NCBI GenBank assembly: GCA_022792975.1 | Contig: JAAWCC010000167.1 | Location: forward strand, 1 to 9,663 | Direction: 5' to 3' | Source of the DNA: Clostridia bacterium | GTDB taxonomy: Bacteria > Bacillota_A > Clostridia > TANB77 > CAG-508 | DNA: 9,663 nt | Translations under genes and position numbers: made by a program | Notes under the pieces: model-generated | Seen by the model: only the letters and a program-made list of their open reading frames with translations | What the model was told of the DNA's origin: nothing | Databases searched by the model: none | Shown here: positions 1 through 6,817 of the stretch, piece after piece | Layout of the letters: the number at the start of each line of letters is the position of its first letter | How positions within the stretch are numbered: position 1 is the stretch's first letter

Positions 1-61
1 GTCTGAATCAACTTGCAACTTGCAGGTTTCTTCAAAGAAAAAAAGAATTTTTGAAACTGCT

Positions 62-574
62 CTAGCGGACTGCTATCTCCTCATTAAAGGGGAGTACCTC
101 CTGCTCACCCAAGCACCAACGCCTTATTACTCCATCGATGTCATCAAACATCCAAGTGCTACCCGAAGCGCCATAGACCTCGAATGCTGGCTCTGCCAAA
201 CCACCAAAATCGATAGTTTGCCATTCAGCATAACGATCCTTTATGACGGTTTCTCCGTTTTGAAGCTCGAGTCTTCGATCCGGAGTAAGCACAAGGGTGT
301 AGGTCTCAGAGAGCCTCCATATGCTGCTGCCGTCATCAAGAACTTCTTTTGGGTCGTTTTCCTTGATGTAGCTACGGAGCTGATCATAGGCCTCATTGGA
401 GAGATCATAGGAGCCTTGCTCACAAAGAGAATTGACAATGATGTCAATTACCTCCTCGGGAGTCACAGTAGATTCTGCGTGGCTAGCCTTGTTCGCAGCT
501 AGGCATGTAAGCGTAAGGCTTGTGACGAAAAGCAGGATGAGTACGCACACGAGCAAGTTTCTTCTTTTTTTCAT
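62..574 (-). CDS. Small secreted protein, function unknown
   Basis: A 170-residue protein that I do not recognise. It starts with a typical Sec signal peptide: basic MKKRR, a hydrophobic core at about residues 7-25, and possible signal peptidase I sites after CLA or after ASHA. The Cys in TLTC lacks the small residue needed before a lipobox cysteine, so a lipoprotein is unlikely. The mature part is acidic and rich in Asp, Glu and Trp, with no catalytic motif I can name; it is probably exported to the cell surface or medium. The start is well supported: AGGAGG (583-588) lies 8 bases before the ATG. Base composition is much richer in GC than the rest of the window (29 of 60 bases at 121-180, against 19 of 60 at 841-900), which suggests acquired DNA or a chimeric contig end. 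It contains no in-frame CGG codon. Confidence 0.75.
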   Translation of the reverse strand: MKKRRNLLVCVLILLFVTSLTLTCLAANKASHAESTVTPEEVIDIIVNSLCEQGSYDLSNEAYDQLRSYIKENDPKEVLDDGSSIWRLSETYTLVLTPDRRLELQNGETVIKDRYAEWQTIDFGGLAEPAFEVYGASGSTWMFDDIDGVIRRWCLGEQEVLPFNEEIAVR

Positions 575-621
575 TTTTTGTTCCTCCTAATAAAAAGGGC
601 TGAAGGGTACATTTATGTAAT

Positions 622-650
622 CGAGTAAAACCGCCTAGTAGTTTTACTCG
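622..650 (-). repeat. Leader hairpin, 10-bp perfect inverted repeat
   Basis: CGAGTAAAAC (622-631) and its exact complement GTTTTACTCG (641-650) flank a 9-base loop. The hairpin lies in the predicted 5' leader of the secreted-protein gene, about 48 bases ahead of its start and 35-60 bases after the predicted transcription start. No T-run follows on either strand, so it is not an ordinary terminator. It could stabilise the mRNA or be a protein-binding site. Confidence 0.5.
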
Positions 651-666
651 TTGTGCAAAGAAACAT

Positions 667-685
667 ATTATCAACGTACGATAAT
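667..685. promoter_or_regulatory. Operator-like dyad at the predicted transcription start
   Basis: ATTATC and GATAAT are exact complements separated by 7 bases (AACGTAC). The dyad covers the expected +1 of the minus-strand promoter at 691-719, where a repressor would block transcription. No regulator can be assigned from sequence alone. Confidence 0.3.
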
Positions 686-690
686 TTTAG

Positions 691-719
691 ATTATACAAC
701 TGTTAAACTAAACTGTCAA
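691..719 (-). promoter_or_regulatory. Consensus sigma-A promoter of the secreted-protein gene
   Basis: Reading the minus strand, TTGACA (719-714), a 17-base spacer and TATAAT (696-691) give a perfect match to the vegetative promoter. Transcription should start near 684 and give a leader of about 110 bases before the ATG at 574. The promoter sits in AT-rich DNA like the rest of the genome, while the gene it drives is GC-richer. Confidence 0.8.
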
Positions 720-746
720 TAAAAATAATAAAGATTTAATTTTTTC

Positions 747-775
747 TTGAAAAATTTGTCGATTTAGTGTAATAT
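747..775 (+). promoter_or_regulatory. Promoter of the GIY-YIG/ttcA operon
   Basis: TTGAAA (747-752), a 17-base spacer and TAATAT (770-775) precede the ribosome site GGAG (785-788) and the ATG at 798. The promoter is divergent from the one at 691-719, so this gap drives genes in both directions. Confidence 0.55.
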
Positions 776-797
776 AAGTAAAAAGGAGAAGTTAGAT

Positions 798-1130
798 ATG
801 TACTATGTATATATGCTAAGATGTATGGATAATTCAATTTATACAGGTATTACTACTGATATAGAACGTAGAATGCAGGAGCATTTTAGCAAAGATAAAA
901 AGTGTGCTAAATATACAAGTAGGCATACTGCTAAAAAATTGGAATGTGTATGGAGGACAGAAAATAGAGTTCTTGCTTCGAAATTAGAATATCATATTAA
1001 AACTTTGAATAAAAGGCAAAAAGAAGCTTTGATTGTGGAAAACAACCTAGGTTTAATTTTAAAAGAAAAAATTGATGTAGATATGTATGTGCTTGAAGAA
1101 GATATAAAAATAGAGGAGAGAGGGATTTAA
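798..1130 (+). CDS. GIY-YIG endonuclease-like protein (UPF0213 type)
   Basis: A 110-residue protein of the small single-domain GIY-YIG family (YhbQ/YazA-like). The N-terminus carries the diagnostic pair: YVY at residues 3-5 (the GIY element) and YTG at 15-17 (the YIG element), then D21, R24, R25 and H29 in the usual spacing. Family members run about 80-100 residues; here an acidic tail after about residue 90 adds some length. Proteins of this group are linked to DNA repair or nucleic-acid cleavage, but the substrate is mostly undefined. The ATG is preceded by GGAG at 785-788. The gene is followed after 3 bases by the TtcA-like gene, so the two are very likely co-transcribed. The reading frame is intact and contains no CGG codon. 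Confidence 0.88.
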   Translation: MYYVYMLRCMDNSIYTGITTDIERRMQEHFSKDKKCAKYTSRHTAKKLECVWRTENRVLASKLEYHIKTLNKRQKEALIVENNLGLILKEKIDVDMYVLEEDIKIEERGI

Positions 1131-1133
1131 GGC

Positions 1134-1964
1134 GTGGAGAGGTATAAGGAAATTGAAAGAACAATTATTACAAATTATCGTAAAAAGATTTGGAATAGAT
1201 TTGTAAAGGGCGTAAAAGAGTTTAAAATGATAAAGGATGGAGATAAAATTGCAGTTTGTATGTCTGGTGGTAAAGATTCAATGCTGCTTGCAAAATGCTT
1301 GCAAGAGCTTCAAAGACATGGAGAAATGGATTTTGAACTTGTTTTTTTATGCATGAATCCCGGATATAACGCTGAAAATAAACAAAAAATTATAAATAAT
1401 GCTGAAATATTAAATATACCATTAACTATGTTTGAAACAGATATATTTGATAGAGTAGCAAATATTGAAAATCATCCTTGCTATATTTGTGCAAGAATGA
1501 GAAGGGGATATTTGTATAATCATGCAAGAGCTTTAGGCTGCAACAAAATAGCACTGGGACATCATTTTGATGATGTAATTGAAACAATAGTAATGGGAAT
1601 GCTCTATGGTGCACAAATGCAAACAATGATGCCAAAACTTCACAGCAGTTTTCATGAAGGGATGGAGCTTATCAGACCTCTTTATTATGTAAAAGAAGCA
1701 GATATTATATCATGGCAAAATAAGAATGAATTAGAGTTTATTAAATGTGCCTGCAAAATAACCACAAAAAATTCCTGTGAGGATGAGGAGGGCTCAAAGA
1801 GACAAGAGGTAAAGAAGCTAATAAGTGAGTTTAGAAAAAAGAATAAATATATAGATACAAATATATTTAGAAGTGCACAAAATGTAAATTTAGATACAAT
1901 TATTTCATATAGAAGAGGAGAAAAGTTTTATAGTTTTTTGGATGATTATGAAGAAAGATATTAA
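1134..1964 (+). CDS. ttcA: TtcA-family tRNA thiolation enzyme
   Basis: A 276-residue PP-loop ATPase. SGGKDS (44-49) is the nucleotide-binding PP-loop. CYIC (C116, C119) followed by RMRRGYLY is the Cys pair of the TtcA family, and GHHFDD (142-147) is the second family signature. Further cysteines at 205, 207 and 215 could supply the remaining iron-sulfur ligand. In known TtcA the enzyme adenylates cytidine 32 of tRNA and inserts sulfur using a 4Fe-4S cluster; this exact target is inferred from family resemblance, and a related clostridial PP-loop thiolase of other specificity is possible. The start is GTG at 1134, with purine-rich GAGGAGAGAGGG just upstream inside the end of the previous gene. 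Translation is probably coupled to that gene. The frame is intact with no in-frame CGG; the one CGG sequence spans CCC GGA (Pro-Gly). Confidence 0.85.
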   Translation: MERYKEIERTIITNYRKKIWNRFVKGVKEFKMIKDGDKIAVCMSGGKDSMLLAKCLQELQRHGEMDFELVFLCMNPGYNAENKQKIINNAEILNIPLTMFETDIFDRVANIENHPCYICARMRRGYLYNHARALGCNKIALGHHFDDVIETIVMGMLYGAQMQTMMPKLHSSFHEGMELIRPLYYVKEADIISWQNKNELEFIKCACKITTKNSCEDEEGSKRQEVKKLISEFRKKNKYIDTNIFRSAQNVNLDTIISYRRGEKFYSFLDDYEERY

Positions 1965-2027
1965 ATAAATATGAAAAATCATATATATAAAACCTAAAGT
2001 AATGCAATGTTTTTAAGCTATATAGTG

Positions 2028-2077
2028 TTTGGAGACTTAAGAAGTAATATATGTTTATTACTTCTTAAGTCTCCAAA
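2028..2077. repeat. 22-bp perfect inverted repeat between convergent genes
   Basis: The arms at 2028-2049 and 2056-2077 are exact complements over 22 bases, with a 6-base loop (TATGTT). It lies in the 126-base gap between the end of the TtcA-like gene and the end of the ATPase gene, the usual place for a bidirectional terminator. There is no clean T-run after the stem on either strand, so termination is plausible but not assured. A small mobile-element remnant or mRNA 3'-end hairpin are alternatives. Confidence 0.6.
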
Positions 2078-2090
2078 ATTATATAAAAAA

Positions 2091-4708
2091 TTAAATCCAT
2101 TCACCATATTTTTTAATATACAGCCTTTTAGCAAATATAGCAACAACACAATATAAAGCTGTTACATAGAATATAAGCACAATATATTTTGCAGCAATTG
2201 GTACAAGACCAATTAAGCCTCCGAAGAGCTGTAAATGGCATAGCTATTCCAGCTATAATTAAACAAATTGAAGAAATATATACTGCTTTATGTGCATTGC
2301 TTTGTATAAAGGGCAATTTTGAGGTTCTTATTATATGCATGCCTACAAGGTTTGAGGTTATGCTGTAACTAAACCATATTGTTTGAAAAGCTCCGAGCAT
2401 CTTGAACCTTAAATATAAACCACAAAGAGGCAAATACGATTAAGTCAAAGGCTGAACTTAAAGGTCCCATAAAGAATATGAAGTGCTTTAAACTATCAAT
2501 TGATAGTCTTTTTGGATGGGTTAAGGCTTCTTTATCTACATTATCAAAGGGTAAGGTCATTTGACCAAAATCATATAAAAGTCCCTCCATTAATAATTGG
2601 ATAGGTGTTTCTGGCAGGAAGGGGAGAAGTGCACTTGCAATTACAACAGACATAACTTCTCCGAAGTTAAAGCTTGTTGCTAGTTTGATATACTTCATTA
2701 GATTTACAAATGTGCGTCTGCCTTCAGTTACTCCATCTAGTAATACATTTAAGTCTTTTTCTAGTAAGATTATATCTGCAGATTCTTTTGCAATGTCAAC
2801 GGCTGTATCAACAGATATTCCAACGTCTGAGTTTGTAAGAGAAGGACTATCATTTATTCCGATCACCCATATATCCGAACTACATTTCCGAGCTTCTTTT
2901 AGTAATCTTACTATTCTAGCTTTTTGAATTGGAGATAATTTGACGAAGATATTTGTTCTTTTCAAAAGCCTTGTTATTGCTATATCTGATAGCTCATCTA
3001 TTTTACTTCCTGTTATAATATTTTTTGAATTTATACCAACTTTATTGCACACAGATTTAGTCACTTCCAGATTATCACCTGTTAGGACTATTACACGGAT
3101 ACCAGCATTATTTAGTCTTTCTATTGATTGCTTTGCACTTTCTTTTGGTGGATCTAAGAAGCCTATAAAGCCAAGTAATGTCATATCTTTTTCATCAGAA
3201 ACGGAAAATCCAGCTTGTTTTTCTGGGTTTGTCTTTTGACATACAGCAACAACTCTTAGACCATCTTCATTTAGAGATTTACTTATTTTTCTTATATTCT
3301 CTTTTATTTCTTTAGTAATATTTGAAGCTTCACCTTTATATTCCACTTTTGTACAAATACCTAGGATTTCTTCAACTGCACCTTTTGTTATTAAATGTGT
3401 ATCACTTTCGCTTTTAACGATAACAGATAATCTTCTACGAGAAAAATCAAAAGGTACTTCATCTATTTTTTCATACTTTTCATTAAAATCCGTTAAACCA
3501 CTTTCTTTACCTCTTTTAATAACCGCTTCATCAATACTTCCTTTCAACCCTGTTTGAAAATAGGAATTTAGAAAAGCATATTTTAAAATTTCAATATCCT
3601 CTTCACCATTTACATTTAGGTATTTTTCTAAGACAATTTTGTCCTCAGTTAATGTTCCTGTTTTATCTGTACAAAGGATATTCATTGCACCAAAGTTTTG
3701 AATAGAGTCTAGTTTTTTTACAATAGTTTTCTTTTTAGACATTCTGACAGCACCTTTAGAAAGGCTAGAAGACAAAATGACGGGAAGTAAAAGAGGAGTT
3801 ATTCCTATTGCTATTGCAACAGCAAAGGTGAAGGCGGTAACTAAGTCATGCTTCCAAGCATTTAGCAAAAATACCAGAGGAATCATAATTACCATGAAAC
3901 GAATTAGTAACTTGCTAATATTTTCTATGCTTTTTTGGAAGGCTGTTTTAGGCTTTCCTGTTGTTAAAGTATGTGCAATTTTACCAAAGTATGTCGCATC
4001 TGCAATTTTTATTACAACTCCTTTTGCACTTCCTGATATTACATTTGTTCCCATGAAGCAGATGGTATCTATATCTGCTATGCTATCTATTTCTTCCTCC
4101 GAAATTTCGCTTTCTACATTTTTTTTGACGCTATCAGCTTCTCCTGTTAGTGAAGATTGTCCGACATATAAGTCCTTGGCTTCTATAATTCTAATATCTG
4201 CTGGTATCATGCTTCCTGCTGAAAGTACTACTGTGTCGCCTAAGGTTATTTCTTTTATTGGAATTTGAAATTCCTTCCCATCTCTTACCACTAATGTAGT
4301 TGTTGCAACTAATTCTTTTAACTTTTCTGCTGCCTTGTTTGAGCGATATTCTTCAAAGAAATCTAGAAATGTGCTTGCTGTGACTAAAATTGCAATTACT
4401 ATGATATTTGCATAACTTGGGGCTTCTGGTAGGTATATATCTGTATAAATTAATATAAATACAATGCCTAATAGTATTGAATTAAATGGAGTAAATAGGC
4501 TACTTAGAAAATAGTTGTACCATTTTTTAGGCTTTGCTTGTTTTATCTCATTATAACCTAAGTTCTTTAGTCTATTTGTTGCCTCAATATTTGTTAAACC
4601 TTCTGGACTTACATTTTGCTCCTTTATAAATTCTTCCTTTGATAAGGTAGCTGCTTTTCCATATAGCTTGTTTATATTTACATCTTCTTTTAAATTTGTA
4701 GTTGACAC
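2091..4708 (-). CDS. mgtA: MgtA-type magnesium P-type ATPase, five +1 CGG sites
   Basis: A membrane ATPase of the P3B group, which imports Mg2+ at the cost of ATP. SLTGEA (T188-A191) is the actuator motif and CTDKTGTLTED holds the phosphorylated Asp348. The membrane segment with DFGQMTLPFDNVDKE and the C-terminal FQTIWF, HIIRT and FIQS motifs are typical of MgtA. The full protein of 870 residues is recovered only if one C is skipped at each of five in-frame CGG codons, before Gly607, Gly611, Gly616, Gly771 and Gly828. The corrected span is exactly 871 codons including the stop and ends KKYGEWI. Read conventionally, the catalytic GDGIND becomes WVIGIND and the protein stops early at 2369. The start is GTG at 4708: AGGAG (4718-4722) is 9 bases away, whereas it abuts the ATG at 4717 and no such site serves the ATG at 4762. 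It is divergent from the alkylation-repair gene. Confidence 0.9.
2221..2223 (-). other. Putative +1 recoding site, ATPase Gly828
   Basis: The coding strand reads GCT CTT CGG AGG CTT. Dropping the C gives GCT CTT GGA GGC TTA, restoring LGGLIGLVPIAAKY and the normal MgtA C-terminus down to the stop at 2091-2093. Without the shift the frame runs into a Cys-rich nonsense tail ending at 2128. Confidence 0.8.
2393..2395 (-). other. Putative +1 recoding site, ATPase Gly771
   Basis: The coding strand reads GAT GCT CGG AGC TTT and meets TAG eight codons after the CGG begins. Dropping the C gives GAT GCT GGA GCT TTT CAA, restoring VQDAGAFQTIWF, the conserved run before the last membrane helices of MgtA. 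Confidence 0.8.
2859..2890 (-). other. Cluster of three +1 CGG sites at the ATPase hinge
   Basis: Extra C residues correspond to plus-strand G at 2890, 2877 and 2861, before Gly607, Gly611 and Gly616. Read conventionally this is EARKCSSDIWVIGIND. Dropping all three Cs gives EAGNVVGYMGDGIND, the family sequence including the Mg2+-binding GDGIND hinge. Together they add three bases, so the frame stays open and the recoding is invisible to an ORF finder. Each CGG is in frame once the previous shift is applied. Confidence 0.85.
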
Positions 4709-4730
4709 AAGTATCATCTCCTTTTTATAG

Positions 4731-4759
4731 AGTATACCACTCATGATATAAGAATTAAA
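4731..4759 (-). promoter_or_regulatory. Possible promoter of the ATPase gene
   Basis: On the minus strand TATACT (4736-4731) is preceded by TGG, an extended -10 element, with a weak -35 TTTAAT (4759-4754) 17 bases upstream. The start would fall near 4724, giving a very short leader before the ribosome site at 4722-4718. No riboswitch fits in such a leader. Confidence 0.35.
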
Positions 4760-4799
4760 CAAAAAATTTGAATTTAGTTATAACTTTTTTAGAAAATAC

Positions 4800-4828
4800 T
4801 TGACTTTTGCAAACGTATGTTTTAAAAT
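4800..4828 (+). promoter_or_regulatory. Promoter with embedded operator, alkylation-repair gene
   Basis: TTGACT (4800-4805), a 17-base spacer and TAAAAT (4823-4828). The last 12 spacer bases (4811-4822) are AAACGTATGTTT, an AAAC-N4-GTTT dyad directly abutting the -10. The same arrangement occurs at 9136-9164. Such placement is typical of a repressor site; a LexA-like (SOS) regulator would suit a DNA-repair gene, but this is inference. Confidence 0.7.
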
Positions 4829-4851
4829 ATGTAAATGAAGTGGAGGTTTTG

Positions 4852-5542
4852 ATGGGAATTAAAGAAGATGTGAAGAATAGATTACTTGAGCTTTCAGATG
4901 AAAAATATAAGGAATTTCATGGAGGGCTTTGTCCAGGTATTAATAATATTATCGGAGTTAGGATTCCAGTTATTAGAAATTATGCTAAGAAGCTCTCTAA
5001 AGAGTATGATATAAAAAGGCTATTAAATGAGATTGATAATGAGTTTTATGAGGAAATTATGCTGCAAGGAATGCTTATTGGTTTAGAAAAATATGAGTTT
5101 AGTGAGGTTATTAAAGATATAGAGAAATTTGTACCTAAAATTGACAATTGGGCTGTTTGTGATGTTTTTTGTGGTGGCTTAAAAATAACTAAAAAACATA
5201 AAGAGGATATGTATGAGTTTATTCGGTAGATATTTAAAATCAGATAAAGAATTTTATATAAGATTTGGTGTTGTTATGATTTTGAGTTATTATGTGGAGG
5301 AGGAATATTTAGAAAAGAATTTTAAATTTTTTGACTCTATTAAAAATGCTGCCTATTATGTGCAAATGGCTGTTGCTTGGGCTATATCGGTATGCTTAAT
5401 TAAATTTTATGATAAAACGCTTAATTATCTTAAAAAAGCGGATTTAGATAAATTTACATATAATAAAGCTATTCAAAAAGCTATTGAATCTTATCGAATT
5501 ACTGAACAATATAAAGCTATTTTAAGAAAAATGAAGAAATAA
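4852..5542 (+). CDS. AlkD-like DNA alkylation repair protein, one +1 CGG site
   Basis: A HEAT-like repeat protein of the DNA alkylation repair family (AlkC/AlkD-like glycosylases that remove 3- and 7-alkylpurines). Family-typical segments are LCPGINNIIGVRIPVIRNYAKKL near the N-terminus, IDNWAVCD (D98, W100, D104), RFGVVMIL, and YYVQMAVAWAISVC in the second half. The gene is split by an in-frame CGG at 5224 followed at once by TAG. Skipping the C reads EFIGRYLKSDKEF and gives 229 residues, the normal family length, with 230 codons exactly. The start is ATG 4852, after GGAGG at 4842-4846; the ATG at 4807 lies inside the promoter. The enzyme is probably damage-inducible, given the dyad in its promoter. 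If the shift does not occur, only a 124-residue N-terminal part plus one Arg is made. Confidence 0.85.
5224..5226 (+). other. Putative +1 recoding site, AlkD-like Gly125
   Basis: TTT ATT CGG TAG in the zero frame. Skipping the C gives TTT ATT GGT AGA TAT, continuing into YLKSDKEFYIRFGVVM. The next codon is a stop, so recoding here decides between a half-length and a full-length repair enzyme. Confidence 0.8.
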
Positions 5543-5548
5543 TTTTAC

Positions 5549-5616
5549 TGACTGAATGGTCAAACTAATTGAAAAAGTAATCTACTCGTGATAATCTAGT
5601 TTTGAAAACTAGATTA
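5549..5616 (+). promoter_or_regulatory. Possible operators and promoter before the flavoprotein gene
   Basis: The 87-base gap holds two dyads. TGACTGAATGGTCA (5549-5562) has TGAC/GTCA arms like many TetR-family sites. TAATCTAGTTTT (5592-5603) and its exact complement (5605-5616) form a 12-bp arm palindrome around a single G, ending just before the ribosome site GAGGAGG (5617-5623). A weak promoter, TTGAAA (5569-5574) with GATAAT (5590-5595) at 15 bases or TAATCT at 17, would place the palindrome over the -10 and start. No terminator for the preceding gene is visible. Confidence 0.35.
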
Positions 5617-5629
5617 GAGGAGGTTACAA

Positions 5630-6686
5630 ATGAAAGGTATAAAGCTTGGAGATAAAGCTTCAAAATATCCAATAATACAAGGCGGAATGGGTGTTGGAGT
5701 TTCAATGCATTCCTTGGCTGGAAATGTAAGTAAAGAGGGAGGTGTTGGAATTATCGCAACAGCAGATATTGGTTATCAAGAGGAGGATTTTGTCCAAAAT
5801 CCATTGAGAGCAAATTTGAGAGCTATTGGAAAAGAGATACAAAAGGCAAGAAATATTTGCCGGAGAAGATAAGATATTGGGTGTTAATGTAATGGTAGCA
5901 TTAAATAATTATAAAGAGATTGTAATGGAATGTGTTAAAAATAAAATTGATTTAATTATTTCTGGTGCAGGTATTCCAAAGGAGCTGCCTGAGTATGTGA
6001 AGGGGACTAAAACTAAAATTGCACCAATTGTTTCTTCACTTAGATGTTGTAAGCTCATTGTTAAGCATTGGATTAAAAAATATAATTATGCGCCAGACAT
6101 GATTGTTATAGAGGGCCCAGAGGCTGGTGGGCATCTTGGCTTTAGCAATGAGGAGCTGGAAAATGAGCAAAAACCAAGACTTGAAGATATAACAAAAGAG
6201 GTCGTGCAATATGTAAGAGAAGTGGAAAAAGAGCAGAATAAAGAGATACCAGTTATTTCAGCTGGGGGAATTTGGGATAATCAGGATATTAAAAAATATT
6301 TAGAGATTGGAGCAAGTGGAGTTCAGATGGCAACTCGTTTTGTTGCAACTTATGAATGTGATGCATCTGAAGAATTTAAAAAAGCATATATAAATGCTAA
6401 AAAAGAAGATATAAAGCTTATAAAAAGTCCAGTTGGATTACCAGGAAGGGCAATTCGCAATGATTTTATAAAAAAAGTAGAGGCAGAGAAAAGCAAGATA
6501 ACAAAATGCTATAACTGTATAAAAACGTGTGATGTAAAAAATGCACCATATTGTATAACAAAGGCATTAGTAAATGCTGTAAAAGGAAATGTAGAAAATG
6601 CTTTGATTTTTTGTGGAAACAATGTAGATAAAATAAACAAAATAGTTTCAGTACACGATTTGATGCAAGAGCTAGTTTGTGAATAA
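5630..6686 (+). CDS. Nitronate monooxygenase/FabK-like flavoprotein, one +1 CGG site
   Basis: An FMN-dependent TIM-barrel enzyme of the 2-nitropropane dioxygenase family, which includes nitronate monooxygenases and the enoyl-ACP reductase FabK. IIQGGMGVGVS near the N-terminus, EGPEAGGHLG with the likely catalytic His168, ISAGGIWD and GVQMATRF are family motifs for flavin and phosphate binding. The C-terminal CYNCIKTC and PYCITKAL give a cysteine group seen in clostridial members, role unknown. The gene is split at CGG 5861; skipping the C reads RNICGEDKILGVNVMVALNN and yields 351 residues (352 codons exactly), a normal length. Without it the protein stops after 80 residues. The start ATG 5630 follows GAGGAGG by 6 bases. 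Nitronate detoxification versus fatty-acid reduction cannot be settled here; the neighbouring lipid operon is separately transcribed. Confidence 0.85.
5861..5863 (+). other. Putative +1 recoding site, flavoprotein Gly78
   Basis: ATT TGC CGG AGA AGA TAA in the zero frame. Skipping one C gives ATT TGC GGA GAA GAT AAG, leading into ILGVNVMVALNN, a conserved barrel strand. Because TGC precedes it, which of the two Cs is extra cannot be told. Confidence 0.8.
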
Positions 6687-6690
6687 AAGG

Positions 6691-6726
6691 TAAAATTCTC
6701 TATACTATGAAGTATAGAGAATTTTA
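6691..6726 (+). terminator. Intrinsic terminator after the flavoprotein gene
   Basis: A perfect 16-bp stem (6691-6706 with 6711-6726) and ATGA loop, starting 4 bases after the TAA at 6684-6686. The right arm ends in ATTTTA, giving U-rich RNA. It separates this gene from the promoter at 6749. Confidence 0.75.
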
Positions 6727-6729
6727 TAT

Positions 6730-6741
6730 AAACATATGTTT
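6730..6741. promoter_or_regulatory. AAAC-N4-GTTT dyad upstream of the lipid operon
   Basis: AAACATATGTTT is a perfect 12-bp palindrome ending 7 bases before the -35 at 6749. It shares its arms with the dyads at 4811-4822 and 9147-9158, but lies upstream of the promoter rather than in the spacer, so it may activate or be chance. Confidence 0.4.
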
Positions 6742-6748
6742 TACAATA

Positions 6749-6777
6749 TTGACATTGAACCTCATAAATTGTATAAT
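6749..6777 (+). promoter_or_regulatory. Consensus sigma-A promoter of the lipid operon
   Basis: TTGACA (6749-6754), a 17-base spacer and TATAAT (6772-6777) match the consensus perfectly. Transcription would start near 6784, giving a leader of about 34 bases before the ATG at 6818. Confidence 0.85.
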
Positions 6778-6817
6778 TATATAAGTGTTATAGTAAAAGA
6801 TATAAAAGGAAATGCTT

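Noticed and set aside
11..24. Tandem ACTTGCA repeat at the window start
   Set aside because: Two copies of a 7-mer are too little to support a repeat element or attachment site.
20..502. Plus-strand open frame of 160 codons opposite the secreted-protein gene
   Set aside because: No ribosome site, no recognisable family, and it is the shadow of a gene with signal peptide, ribosome site and perfect promoter.
2685..4268. Plus-strand open frames across the ATPase gene
   Set aside because: They are antisense shadows with hydrophobic low-complexity translations and no ribosome sites.
4709..4762. Upstream starts at 4762 or 4717 for the ATPase
   Set aside because: The only strong AGGAG (4718-4722) is correctly spaced for GTG 4708 and directly abuts the ATG at 4717; 4762 lies upstream of the likely promoter.
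4807..4851. Upstream start (ATG 4807) for the alkylation-repair gene
   Set aside because: It lies inside the promoter spacer, before the -10 at 4823-4828; ATG 4852 has a good GGAGG site and family alignment.
4960..4966. ATC GGA in the alkylation-repair gene as a further C insertion
   Set aside because: Here the CGG string spans two codons (Ile-Gly, NIIGVR) and the frame agrees with the family on both sides, so the C is a normal codon base.
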